DNA from: Mayamaea pseudoterrestris
Lineage: Eukaryota > Bacillariophyta > Bacillariophyceae > Sellaphorales > Sellaphoraceae
DNA length: 64,000 bases
Reading direction: 5' to 3'
Assembly: GCA_027923505.1 (NCBI GenBank)
Contig: BROI01000022.1
Coordinates: 434,001-498,000 of the forward strand
This document shows positions 1 to 8,957 of the stretch, piece after piece; within the stretch, counting starts at the first letter, position 1, and each line of letters opens with the position of its first letter. The notes below the pieces were generated by a model that searched no databases, was not told the origin of the DNA, and worked only from the letters and a program-made list of their open reading frames with translations. Both the position numbers and the translations under genes were made by a program.

Positions 1-184
1 GTCATTTCCTTCATCAAGATTTTTTGTAACTGTAGGTACAACGTTACGAGGCGGAGGTAGGGAGAGGGATGCCATGGTGATATTGATCGTGGGCAAACTA
101 TAGAAACCACATGGCAGCGCAGCAGCGCTACGATGGCTCAGGCGTGACGCGAAACGATTGGTGTGTCGCATCGATTCTCGTTCA

Positions 185-191
185 CCGGTAC
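185..191. promoter_or_regulatory. CCGGTAC promoter element upstream of SAICAR synthetase
   Basis: CCGGTAC (reverse complement GTACCGG) lies 116 bp before the ATG at 307. The same 7-mer recurs just upstream of many other starts in this window. Its regulatory role is inferred from position only. The rest of the first 306 bases shows no gene I can support. Confidence 0.35.
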
Positions 192-306
192 GTGGATCAA
201 GTATCATATCGCACCGGCACTCTTATCAGGCGTTCCATCGCAGCGTCCATTCGATCCTCCGAGCTTCGTCCATTGTCCTCCTTCTTTCATCACTTTTTTT
301 TTCGTC

Positions 307-1677
307 ATGACAAGCCCTGTCACAGTCCATCTACTAATAACCAGTGACGAGGATGCTCTCTATGCGAAGCAAGTGAGCGAGATTCTGGACGAGCGATTCA
401 AAATCCGACGCGTCTTGGTGCGATCCGCCGACGCTCCCTTCGGTCGACTGGTGGAAGACACGCCACTTGCATGCCTCTACGTTGTTTTGGGCGAGTCGAC
501 GCTAATTATTGCAGCATTGGAACGAGAGATTCCACATCCTGTCATTAAATTATCATTAACGAAGAATGCGTTCGAGACTGCCTTGACCATTGCCAAGCAT
601 TGCTCACTGGCCGGTGGAAATCTCTGCACTGTTGTTTCCGACGCCGTGCGCCAGCAACATCAAGCTCGCCTCGTGAAGGACGCGCAACATAAAACGCAGT
701 CGCACTACTACATGTCAAACATTCATCGCGTCATAGACGGACATACACAAATTACTGGAGACAGCGTCACTATGGACGGTTGCATGCGCGGCAAGGTGCG
801 CGACCGCTACGTGGGCGAAACGACCATGGCACTGGTGACGACGGATCGACAGTCCGGCTTTGATCGCCACTTGGCGCACGTTCCCTTTAAAGGTGCGGTT
901 TTGAACTTGACGAGCGCCTACTGGTTTGATGCGACCAAGCATATTATAGCAAACCACTTGTTGAATGTGCCGCATCCATATGTCAGCATTGTGCGCAAGT
1001 GCAAACCCTTTCCCATTGAATTCGTGGTGCGGGCCTACATGACGGGATCCACTTCGACGTCTATTTGGAAGAATTATGAAAGCGGCGTCCGCAACTACTG
1101 CGGGCACACGCTAGTGGATGGCATGATTAAGAACCAAAAGTTAAATCACGTCATTTTGACGCCCACCACCAAGGAGGAGGAGCATGATCGGCCGATTAGT
1201 TTGGTAGATATTGTGAAGGAGAATTGGATGTCGCAGGAGGATCTGGACGTTTGCGCCGAGGCGGCGTTGAAGGTGTTTGCGCTGGGGCAATCGGTGGCCT
1301 CCGAACGTGGACTCATATTGGTGGACACCAAGTTTGAGTTTGGCCGCGACGTTGCCACGGGAGAAATTTTACTCATTGACGAGGTGTTGACGCCAGACTC
1401 GTCGCGATACTGGCTGGGTAGTACGTACGAGGAACGAATCTCCGAAGGACTGGAGCCGGACAATATTGACAAGGAGTTTCTGCGGCTCTGGTTTCGAGAC
1501 AATTGTGATCCTTACGATACGAATGTGGAATTGCCCGAAGCGCCGAGGGAATTGGTCGTGGAGCTGGCGAGACGATACATTACGTTGTATGAAATGATTA
1601 CTTGGAAAACGTTTGACTTTGACGCCGTCGAAGGAGAATCAGCTATATCCGCGGCAATACAAAAGCATCTATCGTAG
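307..1677 (+). CDS. purC: SAICAR synthetase (PurC) with N-terminal PurE-like domain
   Basis: This protein of about 456 aa should catalyse step 7 of de novo purine synthesis, joining CAIR and aspartate to SAICAR with ATP. Residues about 140-456 match the PurC family: KVRDRYVGETTMALVTTDRQSGFD is the start of the synthetase core (its first part, KVRDRY, is the hallmark), followed by FVVRAYMTGS, LVDTKFEFG and the acidic LIDEVLTPDSSRYW motif. Residues about 1-125 resemble a PurE (AIR carboxylase) fold: LITSDED sits where PurE has GSDSD, VRSADAPFGRL where it has SAHRTPDRL, and a PHPVIKL strand follows. The Gly-rich catalytic loop is not conserved, so the front domain may be inactive. I chose ATG 307 because the upstream open frame begins only with GTG. 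One uninterrupted exon. Confidence 0.9.
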   Translation: MTSPVTVHLLITSDEDALYAKQVSEILDERFKIRRVLVRSADAPFGRLVEDTPLACLYVVLGESTLIIAALEREIPHPVIKLSLTKNAFETALTIAKHCSLAGGNLCTVVSDAVRQQHQARLVKDAQHKTQSHYYMSNIHRVIDGHTQITGDSVTMDGCMRGKVRDRYVGETTMALVTTDRQSGFDRHLAHVPFKGAVLNLTSAYWFDATKHIIANHLLNVPHPYVSIVRKCKPFPIEFVVRAYMTGSTSTSIWKNYESGVRNYCGHTLVDGMIKNQKLNHVILTPTTKEEEHDRPISLVDIVKENWMSQEDLDVCAEAALKVFALGQSVASERGLILVDTKFEFGRDVATGEILLIDEVLTPDSSRYWLGSTYEERISEGLEPDNIDKEFLRLWFRDNCDPYDTNVELPEAPRELVVELARRYITLYEMITWKTFDFDAVEGESAISAAIQKHLS

Positions 1678-1830
1678 ACAAGCAATGCTTTAAACTCGTT
1701 TTATATAGTTTATAGCGACGCATCTTAGCGTTAGCACAGGCTGTTAGCACTGCACATACTTATAGCAGCTGATAATGAGCTTCTAAAAAGCTGCTATCTC
1801 TGATAGATACATGTGGCCCCAGAGCTTGCG

Positions 1831-3227
1831 CTATATCCCAAGCACCTTCTCACTCAGCTCCCACAGTTTCTGTGCCTTCACATCATCTTGCGCCTCCTTG
1901 CTAACATTACTCAACGCAAACTCTCGACCGTACGCCGCATCTCCATACTTGCCTGATCCAGGTTTGGCCAAGTAGTACCCTCCCTTGGTGTCGACACTGC
2001 TCGTGTAAACGAGCGCGCCACCTCCCCACTCCTGGGTTTCACCAACCTTGATCAAGTCCGTGGCAACAAGGTCAAAGAGTTTGGTAAAGACTGGATTCTG
2101 ATCGCGAAAGAGACCACTGCCGACAATGAGACCTGGACTGTAGCAGTTCACGGCGATGTTGTTGCTCGCATTGGCGTCGAGTCGTCGTTGGAGCTCTCGC
2201 GTGAATAAAACGTTGCAGAGCTGACAATCAAAGAAATAATTAAGTGAGCGACAGCATGCAACGGAAATTCCTGTCAACCCCATGCCTACAAACAACATAC
2301 CTTGCTGTCCTTGTATGCCTTGTCGGCGTTAAAGGCACCTCCATCGAGCATTTCGCATTCGCGCCCCAGAGTCTCGAGCCCCATCAAGCTTCCCAAGGAC
2401 GCCGTTGCACCTTGCGCTCCTCCGGGACTCTCTGGATCATGTACGCCACTCGCTGTGACTGTAATGTGAGCATTCTTGTCAAGCAATGCCTTGGTCTGAA
2501 TCAAATGGTTCAAGTAAAAGTGACCAAAATGATTAGTGCCGACTGTAAAAAAGTAAAGAAAAGGATAGCAGAGTTAGTTGCAGCAGTCAGTCATATCAAC
2601 CATAGATTCCATCCTAAACGTACCCGTTAATTCAAAGCCATCCGCCGTTCTGGCGCAATCTTTGGCATCCACGTTGCGAGAAAGGCCCGCATTGAGACAA
2701 AGCCGATCAATCTTGCCTCCATCGCCTAACAAACGCGGCAGCTCGACGCCAAAGGCACGAATCGACGCCAGACTCGCCAAGTCACATTCCGCGGCCACCA
2801 AGTTGCTGCCGCCTCCCAGTTTCGCCATGGCATCCATGGCCTTGCTCTTGGTGCGACATGCTAGAACGATGCGATGGTTGAGTGCCGACAAGCGCTTGCA
2901 GGCTTCGAAACCAATCCCAGAATTGGCGCCAGTCACGACAAAGGTGAGCGGCGTCTGGCTGCTGCTGCTAGCGAAAGATTCTTCTGCAGCAGCAGCAAAG
3001 GCTGGATGATTTTGGCCAAGCAAGAGGGTCGACAAGGCCAATCCTGATGCTTGCGTCAAAAGATCGCGACGGCTTCCATTGCTTTCGTTTGCAACGGGCT
3101 CCGCGTAACAGCGAGTCAATTCGTTGACATTGTCAGTGTGCATGACAGGACGTTTCTGTGCCTGGAATGATGCGACATGTTGGATCGAGAGCGAGAAGAC
3201 GACAATGGGAGACGTGACGATCTTCAT
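1831..3227 (-). CDS. POR-like short-chain reductase, plastid targeted, three exons
   Basis: Exons 3227-2624, 2542-2301 and 2220-1831 (introns 81 and 80 bp, GT-AG) give 411 aa. The body is a short-chain dehydrogenase of the light-dependent protochlorophyllide reductase (POR) type: TGANSGIGFEA nucleotide loop near residue 97, LNAG, NHFGHFYLNHLI, the catalytic YKDSK near residue 277 followed by LCNVLFTREL, and a C-terminal LWELSEKVLGI as in POR. The N-terminus is a signal peptide ending at HVASF, an ASAFAP-type plastid leader. A twin-Arg stretch follows, RRDLLTQASGLALSTLLLG, then an Ala-rich end (AFAAAA), which resembles a thylakoid-lumen Tat signal. The family is clear. Whether it reduces protochlorophyllide or another substrate is not shown by the sequence. 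Confidence 0.85.
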
Positions 3228-3280
3228 GGTGGCGACGGTCGAAATTGTGATGCGGTTCGAAGTTCGTGCAAGAGAGTGTC

Positions 3281-3287
3281 GTACCGG
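3281..3287. promoter_or_regulatory. GTACCGG element upstream of POR-like gene
   Basis: GTACCGG lies 54 bp before the minus-strand ATG at 3227. It belongs to the recurring promoter motif of this window; function inferred from position. Confidence 0.35.
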
Positions 3288-3377
3288 CTATGATCTTGCT
3301 GCCCCATCAGCTAGCGGTACTTTACTTATACTACGTAGACAACATCATGTAACTATTTGATGACTCATTCCTGACTA

Positions 3378-3782
3378 CCGTCAAGTTGAAAAGTCGTCGG
3401 TTGAACTTCACATAAAATGAATATCGCCAAATGACCATCATTCACATCAACTATTATTGCCCTTGTGATATGAATTATGCTTTGAAAGTATTGCAAAATT
3501 GTCTTATGGGTCCCGTAGAGAGAGACGAGGTGCCACGTAGCCACGTAGGTTTAGTACCGCGCGCGCGAGCCGGCTTTTTCGACGCCGCCTTCTTCCGCGG
3601 GTTGGCAGGATTACTCCGCGGGACCAGGCTTGTTTAACACAAAATAAAGATGCAGAGACGATAAAACATATATTGAAGTATCGTATCTACTAGTCAGATC
3701 ATTGATTCGATGTTTATTACTCGAGAATAAAGGGTGCCAACCAGCGGACGACCACTCGTCGTCGGACTTTTCAACTTGACGG
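3378..3782. mobile_element. Candidate MITE: 405-bp element with 18-bp perfect terminal inverted repeats
   Basis: The ends are perfect inverted copies over 18 bp: CCGTCAAGTTGAAAAGTC at 3378-3395 and its exact reverse complement at 3765-3782. Each end is flanked by TA (3376-3377 and 3783-3784), which fits a TA target-site duplication as made by Tc1/mariner-type transposases. The interior has no transposase-like frame, so this would be a non-autonomous element. It starts 150 bp upstream of the POR-like gene. Only one copy is visible in the window, so the mobile origin is an inference; a chance or structural inverted repeat is unlikely at this length. Confidence 0.6.
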
Positions 3783-3875
3783 TATATTTTCTTAATAGGA
3801 GGCTGGAGGCGCCTGTGGAGCTGCTGGCTGCCTCTCGTCCAGTGCTCTCTTGATAAATGTGGTATCTTGTTGCTT

Positions 3876-4053
3876 GGTTCGCTTGGTGCGTTGCTGTACG
3901 CTCTGGAACTTTGTCGCTCATGTGCGGCATTGTTTTGAGTTTGTATTCTCTCCTGATATCGTCTGGTTCGCTTGGTGCGTTGCTGTACGCTCTAGAACTT
4001 TGTCGCCCATGTGCGACGTTGTTTCGCGTTTGTACTCTCTCTCGATATCGTCT
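3876..4053. repeat. 89-bp direct duplication, two copies
   Basis: Two head-to-tail copies, 3876-3964 and 3965-4053, both start GGTTCGCTTGGTGCGTTGCT and differ at scattered bases, mainly toward their ends. The second copy runs straight into the minisatellite array, so the block seems to have grown by tandem duplication. Confidence 0.85.
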
Positions 4054-5200
4054 TCGTGTGTCATTTGTTGGTCTTTCGTGTTGTCTTCGTGTGTCATCTG
4101 TCGGTCTTTGGTGTCATCTTCGTGTGTCATTTGTCGATGGTCATCGTTCGAGTTTTAATCCTGTCTCGATATCGTCTTCATGTGTCTGTTTGTCGGTCTT
4201 TGGTGTCGTCTTTGTGTGTCATTTGTCGGTGGTCATCTTTCGATTTACTTCTGTCTCGATATCGTCTTCATGTGTTGCTTGTCGGTCTCTGGTGTCGTCT
4301 TCGTGTGTCATTTGTCGGTAGTCATCTTTGGAGCTTGTATTCTCGTCGTCGTGTGTCAATTGTTGGTAGTCATCTTTGGAGCTTGTATTCTTGGCTTCGT
4401 GTGTCATTTGTCGGTGGTTGGTAATCATCGTTTGAGTTTGTATTCTCGTCTTTGTGTGTCATTTGTCGGTGGTCGGTGGTCATCTTTCAAGTTTGTATTC
4501 TCGTCTTTGTGTGTCATTGTTGGTAGTCGGTAGTCATCTTTGGAGCTTGTATTCTCGTCGTTGTGTGTCATTTGTTGGTAGTCATCTTTTGAGTTGTATT
4601 CTCGTCTTCGTGTGTCATTTGTCGGTAGTCGGTAGTCATCGTTCGAGTTTGTATTCTCGTCTTTGTGTCATTTGTCGGTAGTCAGTAGTCATCTTTCAAG
4701 TTTGTATTCTCGTCTTCGTGTGTCAATTGTCGATAGTCGTTAGTCGGTAGTCATCTTTCGAGTTTGTATTCTCGTGTCGGTTGTCGGTAGTCATCTTTCG
4801 AGTTTGTATTCTCGTCTTCGTGTGTCATTTGTCGGTTGCCGGTAGTCATCTTCTTTCGAGTTTGTATTCTCGTCTTCGTGTCGTCTTTCCTCTTCATGTC
4901 TCGTGTGTCATTTGTCGGTAGTCATCTTTTTCGAGTTAGTATTCTCGTCTTCGTGTGTCATTTGTCGGTAGTCGTTAGTCGTCTTTCGAGTTTGAATTAT
5001 CGTGTCGGTAGTCGGTAGTCATCGTTCGAGTTTGTATTCTCATCTCCGTGCGTCATTTTATCGGTAGTCATCTTTCGAGTTTGTCGTCTCGTCTTCGGGT
5101 GTCAATTGATGGTAGTCATCTTTCGAGTTTGTATTCTCATCTTCGTGTCGTATTCTCGTCTTCGTGCTTCGTGTCGTCTTCATGTCTCGTGTGTCATATG
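4054..5200. repeat. Minisatellite array, about 48-bp unit with shorter variants
   Basis: The array consists of imperfect units containing CGTGTGTCATTTGTCGGT and a following TTTCGAGTTTGTATTCTCGT. At the left edge the period is about 30-33 bp; from about 4320 on it is mostly near 48 bp, with small insertions such as repeated GTAGTCG. Read on the minus strand, the common unit is 16 stop-free codons, DYRQMTHEDENTNSKD. The reading frame shifts between blocks, so there is no single long frame. Plus-strand frames are open for similar lengths. I therefore annotate it as a repeat and not as a gene. Confidence 0.85.
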
Positions 5201-5433
5201 TCGGTCTTTGTTGTCACTCTGCGTCTTTCGTGCTGGGCCTCTAAATTGTTGCTTGTAATATTCGTCGTGGTACTTGCCGTACGTTTGCGTGGTCATCAAT
5301 GTTGTAATCATCGTATGGCACCATCGTCGTCATCCGTGGAATCGTCGTCATGCGGTGTCTGAAATCTCCCTTCAGCCTGCGGTTCCATTATGTAATGGTA
5401 AAAAGAGTCACATTGCTCATCCATAACTGTAGG

Positions 5434-5811
5434 TTAGTCTTTAAACCAGATGTCATTCACATGATCGTATCGATATATGTCATGAATGTGGTCATTGAAT
5501 GTTTCAACATCATTGTCATCCGTGTCGTTGGCATCGTACGCACCATTTTCGTCATTCTCATCATTGTAGGATTGTGTCGCTTGGAGTCTTCCTTTGCATG
5601 CCTTTTCATTTGCTTCTCTTTGTCGCTCTTTTGATGCTATTTTCATTGCAAGAAATTGGTCGTGCTCGTCGTTGCTGTCGCCACTCGCCGGCATGCCGAG
5701 CAAGTGAATGGTCGTAGCGTCGCCATCTATTTCCTGTGCTGTTTGATCGATGTAAGTCTCGTTTTTCCTGTCAAGTACTGCCTCTCCTCTTATGTTTATG
5801 TCTTCTGCCAT
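5434..5811 (-). CDS. Hypothetical acidic protein next to the minisatellite
   Basis: A 125-codon frame from ATG 5811 begins MAEDINIRGEAVLDRKNETY and becomes very rich in Asp and Asn (NDENDENGAYDANDTDDND). I recognise no family. Its Asp/Asn/Glu-rich character resembles the minus-strand reading of the adjacent minisatellite (THEDENTNSKD), so the two could be parts of one repetitive gene or of its remains. A possible splice from the GTGAAT near 5460 to an ATTTCAG acceptor near 5360 would add HDDDSTDDDD, but this is only a suggestion. It may not be a gene. Confidence 0.3.
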   Translation of the reverse strand: MAEDINIRGEAVLDRKNETYIDQTAQEIDGDATTIHLLGMPASGDSNDEHDQFLAMKIASKERQREANEKACKGRLQATQSYNDENDENGAYDANDTDDNDVETFNDHIHDIYRYDHVNDIWFKD

Positions 5812-6136
5812 ATTGGCAGTGTCCAGTTGATCCCGCCGGTTTTATTTGTTGTAGTATTTGAAGAACTCTCTACGTGAAGAGCTACGCGTTTTTCGTACTG
5901 CGGTTGTTAGGGTCCAATTCCAAGTACGAACGTGAAATTGTGAGGGGGAACTGGCGACGACAAACGGATCTTTACTTGGCAGTTCACGTTTAAATCCTGT
6001 CCTTGTTAGCTAGGCTATCTACTTTGACGTTACTAAGTGAATAGCTCGTGTTACTTTCAATGCAGAACTGCAATCGCGCATCGGCTCGAGTCCACCAACA
6101 TCATCTTGCTGACAGTAGAGCCCACATGCAATACAC
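5812..6136. other. Intergenic stretch, nothing recognised
   Basis: No convincing gene, RNA or repeat seen. It holds the 3' flank of the RsmH gene and, on the other side, the upstream flank of the acidic hypothetical. Confidence 0.5.
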
Positions 6137-7357
6137 TTATTCCCCATCACTCAGCCGCTCCGCCACCCGCAAGGTGGCACTCCTCGCCCTCGAGTTGATT
6201 TCCACTTCCTCCTTGGTTGCCTTGCGCTTTTTACCAACTGGTCGAAAGGGTTTGGCGGGTCCATTGTAGTTGCCGTACATGTCTTTTGGAACGTGCACCA
6301 CCTTGCCAATGCAACCGTCGCGCATGACGCGCTTGACGATGCGGTCCTCCAAACTGTGATAGCTCAGTACGGCGACTACACCGCTCCCTGGTTTCAGAAT
6401 GGCTGGCGCCATGGTCAGCATGGCTTGCTCCAACATGCTCAATTCCTGGTTGACGGAAATGCGCAAGGCGCTAAAGACGCGCGCCAAGGTGGCCTGTCGA
6501 CCTTTTCGACGACTGGCGGCGTGAAAGACGGGCACCACGCTGGACACGGCCTGCACCAAGTCACTCGTCTGCACCAATGGCCGGTGCTCGACAATGGCTT
6601 GAGCAATGGCTTTGGCGCGAGGTTCGTCGGCGTAGCGTGTCAACAAACGCTGAATTTCGACTTGGTCAAACTCGTTGCAAATGTGTGCGGCGGTGAGTGA
6701 CGATGATGGTGCAAAGATGCTGCTGCTGATGGGTGTTTTTGCGTTCATGCGCATGTCGAGCGGGCCGTCCTGCTGGAACGAAAAGCCTCGGTCGGCCGAG
6801 TCAATCTGATGCGAACTGACACCTAGATCTAGCAGCAAGCCGTCTATTCTACCCATGTATTCTGCTGGAAGTGCTTGATGTAGATTTGCAAAGTTGGATT
6901 GTATCGTTTGAAACGTAGGAAGGTCACTAGAGTCAGCAGCATCATTGTCAGTCGTTGTCATGTACTTTTGTAGCCGCTCACTCGCCGTTGCGAGCGCCTG
7001 CGAGTCAACGTCGCATCCAATCAGTAAATCTCCAGGTTTTAGTTGCTGCAGCAACGCTTCCGCATGTCCGCCGCCTCCCAGTGTTCCGTCGACGAAAATG
7101 CGAGGTTCGGTTTTTGATGACGATGACGTGATCAATGCATCAATACATTCCTTCCACATGACTGGAGTATGATATGTAGATGCAAAAGAACATGGCTCAT
7201 CGTCATTGTTGTGGACTTGCGTTTGATTGGTGGCAGCCGTCGATAATGAACTGCTGCTGCTGTATGCCGACAGCTCGTGTCGAAGAGTTGCTGTTCGTCG
7301 TCGAGACAAGTGCAGAAACGACGTGCATAACGAGACTGATGGGATCACGAACCGCAT
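6137..7357 (-). CDS. rsmH: RsmH/MraW-type rRNA (cytosine-N4) methyltransferase, organellar
   Basis: This 406-aa protein (from ATG 7357) belongs to the family that methylates N4 of a cytosine in the decoding site of small-subunit rRNA (C1402 in E. coli), using S-adenosylmethionine. Visible motifs are HTPVMWKECIDAL at the start of the core, the SAM loop VDGTLGGGGHAEALL, GRIDGLLLDLGVSSHQID, DRGFSFQQDGPLDMRMN, and VLSYHSLEDRIVKR near the C-terminus, all typical of RsmH. About 60 residues rich in Ser, Arg and aliphatic residues precede the core and look like an organelle presequence, so action in mitochondria or plastid is inferred. A further in-frame ATG at 7513 would overlap the neighbouring gene's 5' region; I prefer 7357. 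Confidence 0.88.
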   Translation of the reverse strand: MRFVIPSVSLCTSFLHLSRRRTATLRHELSAYSSSSSLSTAATNQTQVHNNDDEPCSFASTYHTPVMWKECIDALITSSSSKTEPRIFVDGTLGGGGHAEALLQQLKPGDLLIGCDVDSQALATASERLQKYMTTTDNDAADSSDLPTFQTIQSNFANLHQALPAEYMGRIDGLLLDLGVSSHQIDSADRGFSFQQDGPLDMRMNAKTPISSSIFAPSSSLTAAHICNEFDQVEIQRLLTRYADEPRAKAIAQAIVEHRPLVQTSDLVQAVSSVVPVFHAASRRKGRQATLARVFSALRISVNQELSMLEQAMLTMAPAILKPGSGVVAVLSYHSLEDRIVKRVMRDGCIGKVVHVPKDMYGNYNGPAKPFRPVGKKRKATKEEVEINSRARSATLRVAERLSDGE

Positions 7358-7595
7358 GAGAGTTTTAATGTTAGTGATAGCTGCTGCTAGGATCAGGGTG
7401 TTGCCCGTTGGCGAGATGTATAGTAGTCGACTGACAAAAAATGAACGAAGAATGAACTCGTCGTGATGGATGGAGGAGCGAATTGTGAATACCGCTGCGA
7501 CAAATAAATTCATTCATGTCGTCGCGCGCCATCATCAATCGTCGTCCGTGTCATGCAGAAGGAGAACTGAAATCACACTCGAGGCACAAAACATT

Positions 7596-8507
7596 ATGGG
7601 TCAATCCACGTCCAAAGCCGTCGCTCGAGTATCTACTCGCGTCACCAATTCGCTTCAAAAGCAGCAGCAAGCAGCTGCAACAAGTCGAGGACCCGACCCC
7701 ATGACCGGTTTCACCCGCGGCCAAGGACCAGCCGACGCGCGCGACGCGCAGCAGCAAGCCTTTCTGCAGTCGCAGCAGCCGCCAGTGCCGCACCAAAACA
7801 TGCCGGCCGATTTGCTGCAATTCTTGAACGACGCTGGGCCATTGAAACGAGACGACGAAGCATCTGCTGCTGATGCTGCGTCGAGGAATAACAGCAACCA
7901 AAAGCGACTACCCAAAATACCAGGACTAACTCTGCAAGATTCATCAACATCAGCAACAGCTACTACAAATAGCATTTCCTCTACTACATCATCATCTCCT
8001 CACTCGGATCCGACGCGGACGCGCCAAGTCATGCCGCTCATGAGCAGTCTCAAGGAGTTTGGAACGGAACGAACCACGAGCTTTTCGCACAAGGCTGACG
8101 TGAGGGATCCTCGCGACTTGGGGTTGGATATTTTGGACATTTATAAACTACTGACACTAGAAAATAATGGTAATGGTATTAACGGAGATGATGGGGACGA
8201 AACCATTGCTGTCAAACAGTTTCACGAACGGCAACTACAAGAAAAAGACGCTGGCGTCACGTGGACCGAGACGGAGCGCCGCGACCATGAGCTACTGCTG
8301 CAGCGAACCAGGCAATACTTGGAGGCACCAATTCTGCTAAAGGACGACGACGATTCCTACGTTGGAGCGTTTGCGCGTGATTTGGAGCGACTGCAAGGAA
8401 TGAGGCTGCAGCGCATGGACAAGGCAACCGTCAAACTAGTACTCGAGGATTTGATTGACACGGAAAAAGCAGAAGAATTATCAATGGATCAGAGAGTACT
8501 TTCATAG
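7596..8507 (+). CDS. Unrecognised protein with N-myristoylation motif
   Basis: The predicted protein has 303 aa. I chose ATG 7596 because it gives MGQSTSKAVARV, which fits an N-myristoylation signal (MGxxxS/T); longer forms of the frame lack this. The first half is low in complexity (Gln, Ser, Ala rich: QKQQQAAA, SSTTSSSPHSD). The second half looks folded and acidic: DPRDLGLDILDIYKLLTLE, WTETERRDHELLLQRTRQYL and DLERLQGMRLQRMDKATVKLVLEDLI. I recognise no family. It diverges from rsmH with about 240 bp between the start codons, so the two probably share a promoter. If myristoylated it would sit on a membrane, which is inference. Confidence 0.7.
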   Translation: MGQSTSKAVARVSTRVTNSLQKQQQAAATSRGPDPMTGFTRGQGPADARDAQQQAFLQSQQPPVPHQNMPADLLQFLNDAGPLKRDDEASAADAASRNNSNQKRLPKIPGLTLQDSSTSATATTNSISSTTSSSPHSDPTRTRQVMPLMSSLKEFGTERTTSFSHKADVRDPRDLGLDILDIYKLLTLENNGNGINGDDGDETIAVKQFHERQLQEKDAGVTWTETERRDHELLLQRTRQYLEAPILLKDDDDSYVGAFARDLERLQGMRLQRMDKATVKLVLEDLIDTEKAEELSMDQRVLS

Positions 8508-8957
8508 ATAAGTGGTCAAACGTTTGGTAGCATGAGCATCTACATTTTTACATGACATCGGTTGGCTTGTTCGGATTTGATGGCTTTTAATTTCCTCTCC
8601 AGTCGCTCCTGCTACAAGCTAAACCTTTAAACTTACAAGCATCCAGAGTATTATGAATGTTAGTGAGAGGAAGTAAGGATGACCACGCTGGCAGATAAAA
8701 GACGAGTACAAAAATGTTACTGCAGCAACTACTACGTAGTACCGCGTGTCACGCATTAGGTGAAGCGACGAATGCCGAGTGTCTCATGCGACACATTTGC
8801 ATTACTGAAAACGCGCCTGTCTGTCATCCGTATCACTCGCAACCAAGCAAAACCTTCGTTCTTCGTTTTGTTCCGTCATCTTTTTCCTTTCCTGCATCCG
8901 GCCAAGCAGGATCATTATTCTCGACAACTCGTTGTATCAGCTTATTTGTAAGCAAGC
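8508..8957. other. Intergenic region upstream of helicase gene
   Basis: 450 bp without a supported gene. It contains GTACCGC near 8738-8744, a near match to the recurrent GTACCGG motif, about 215 bp before the helicase start, and a pyrimidine-rich stretch near 8870-8900. Confidence 0.5.

Noticed and set aside
3857-5362. Plus-strand frames in the minisatellite (VCHLSVVGSHLSSLYSR-like)
   Set aside because: They come from the tandem repeat itself, change frame repeatedly and look like no known protein.
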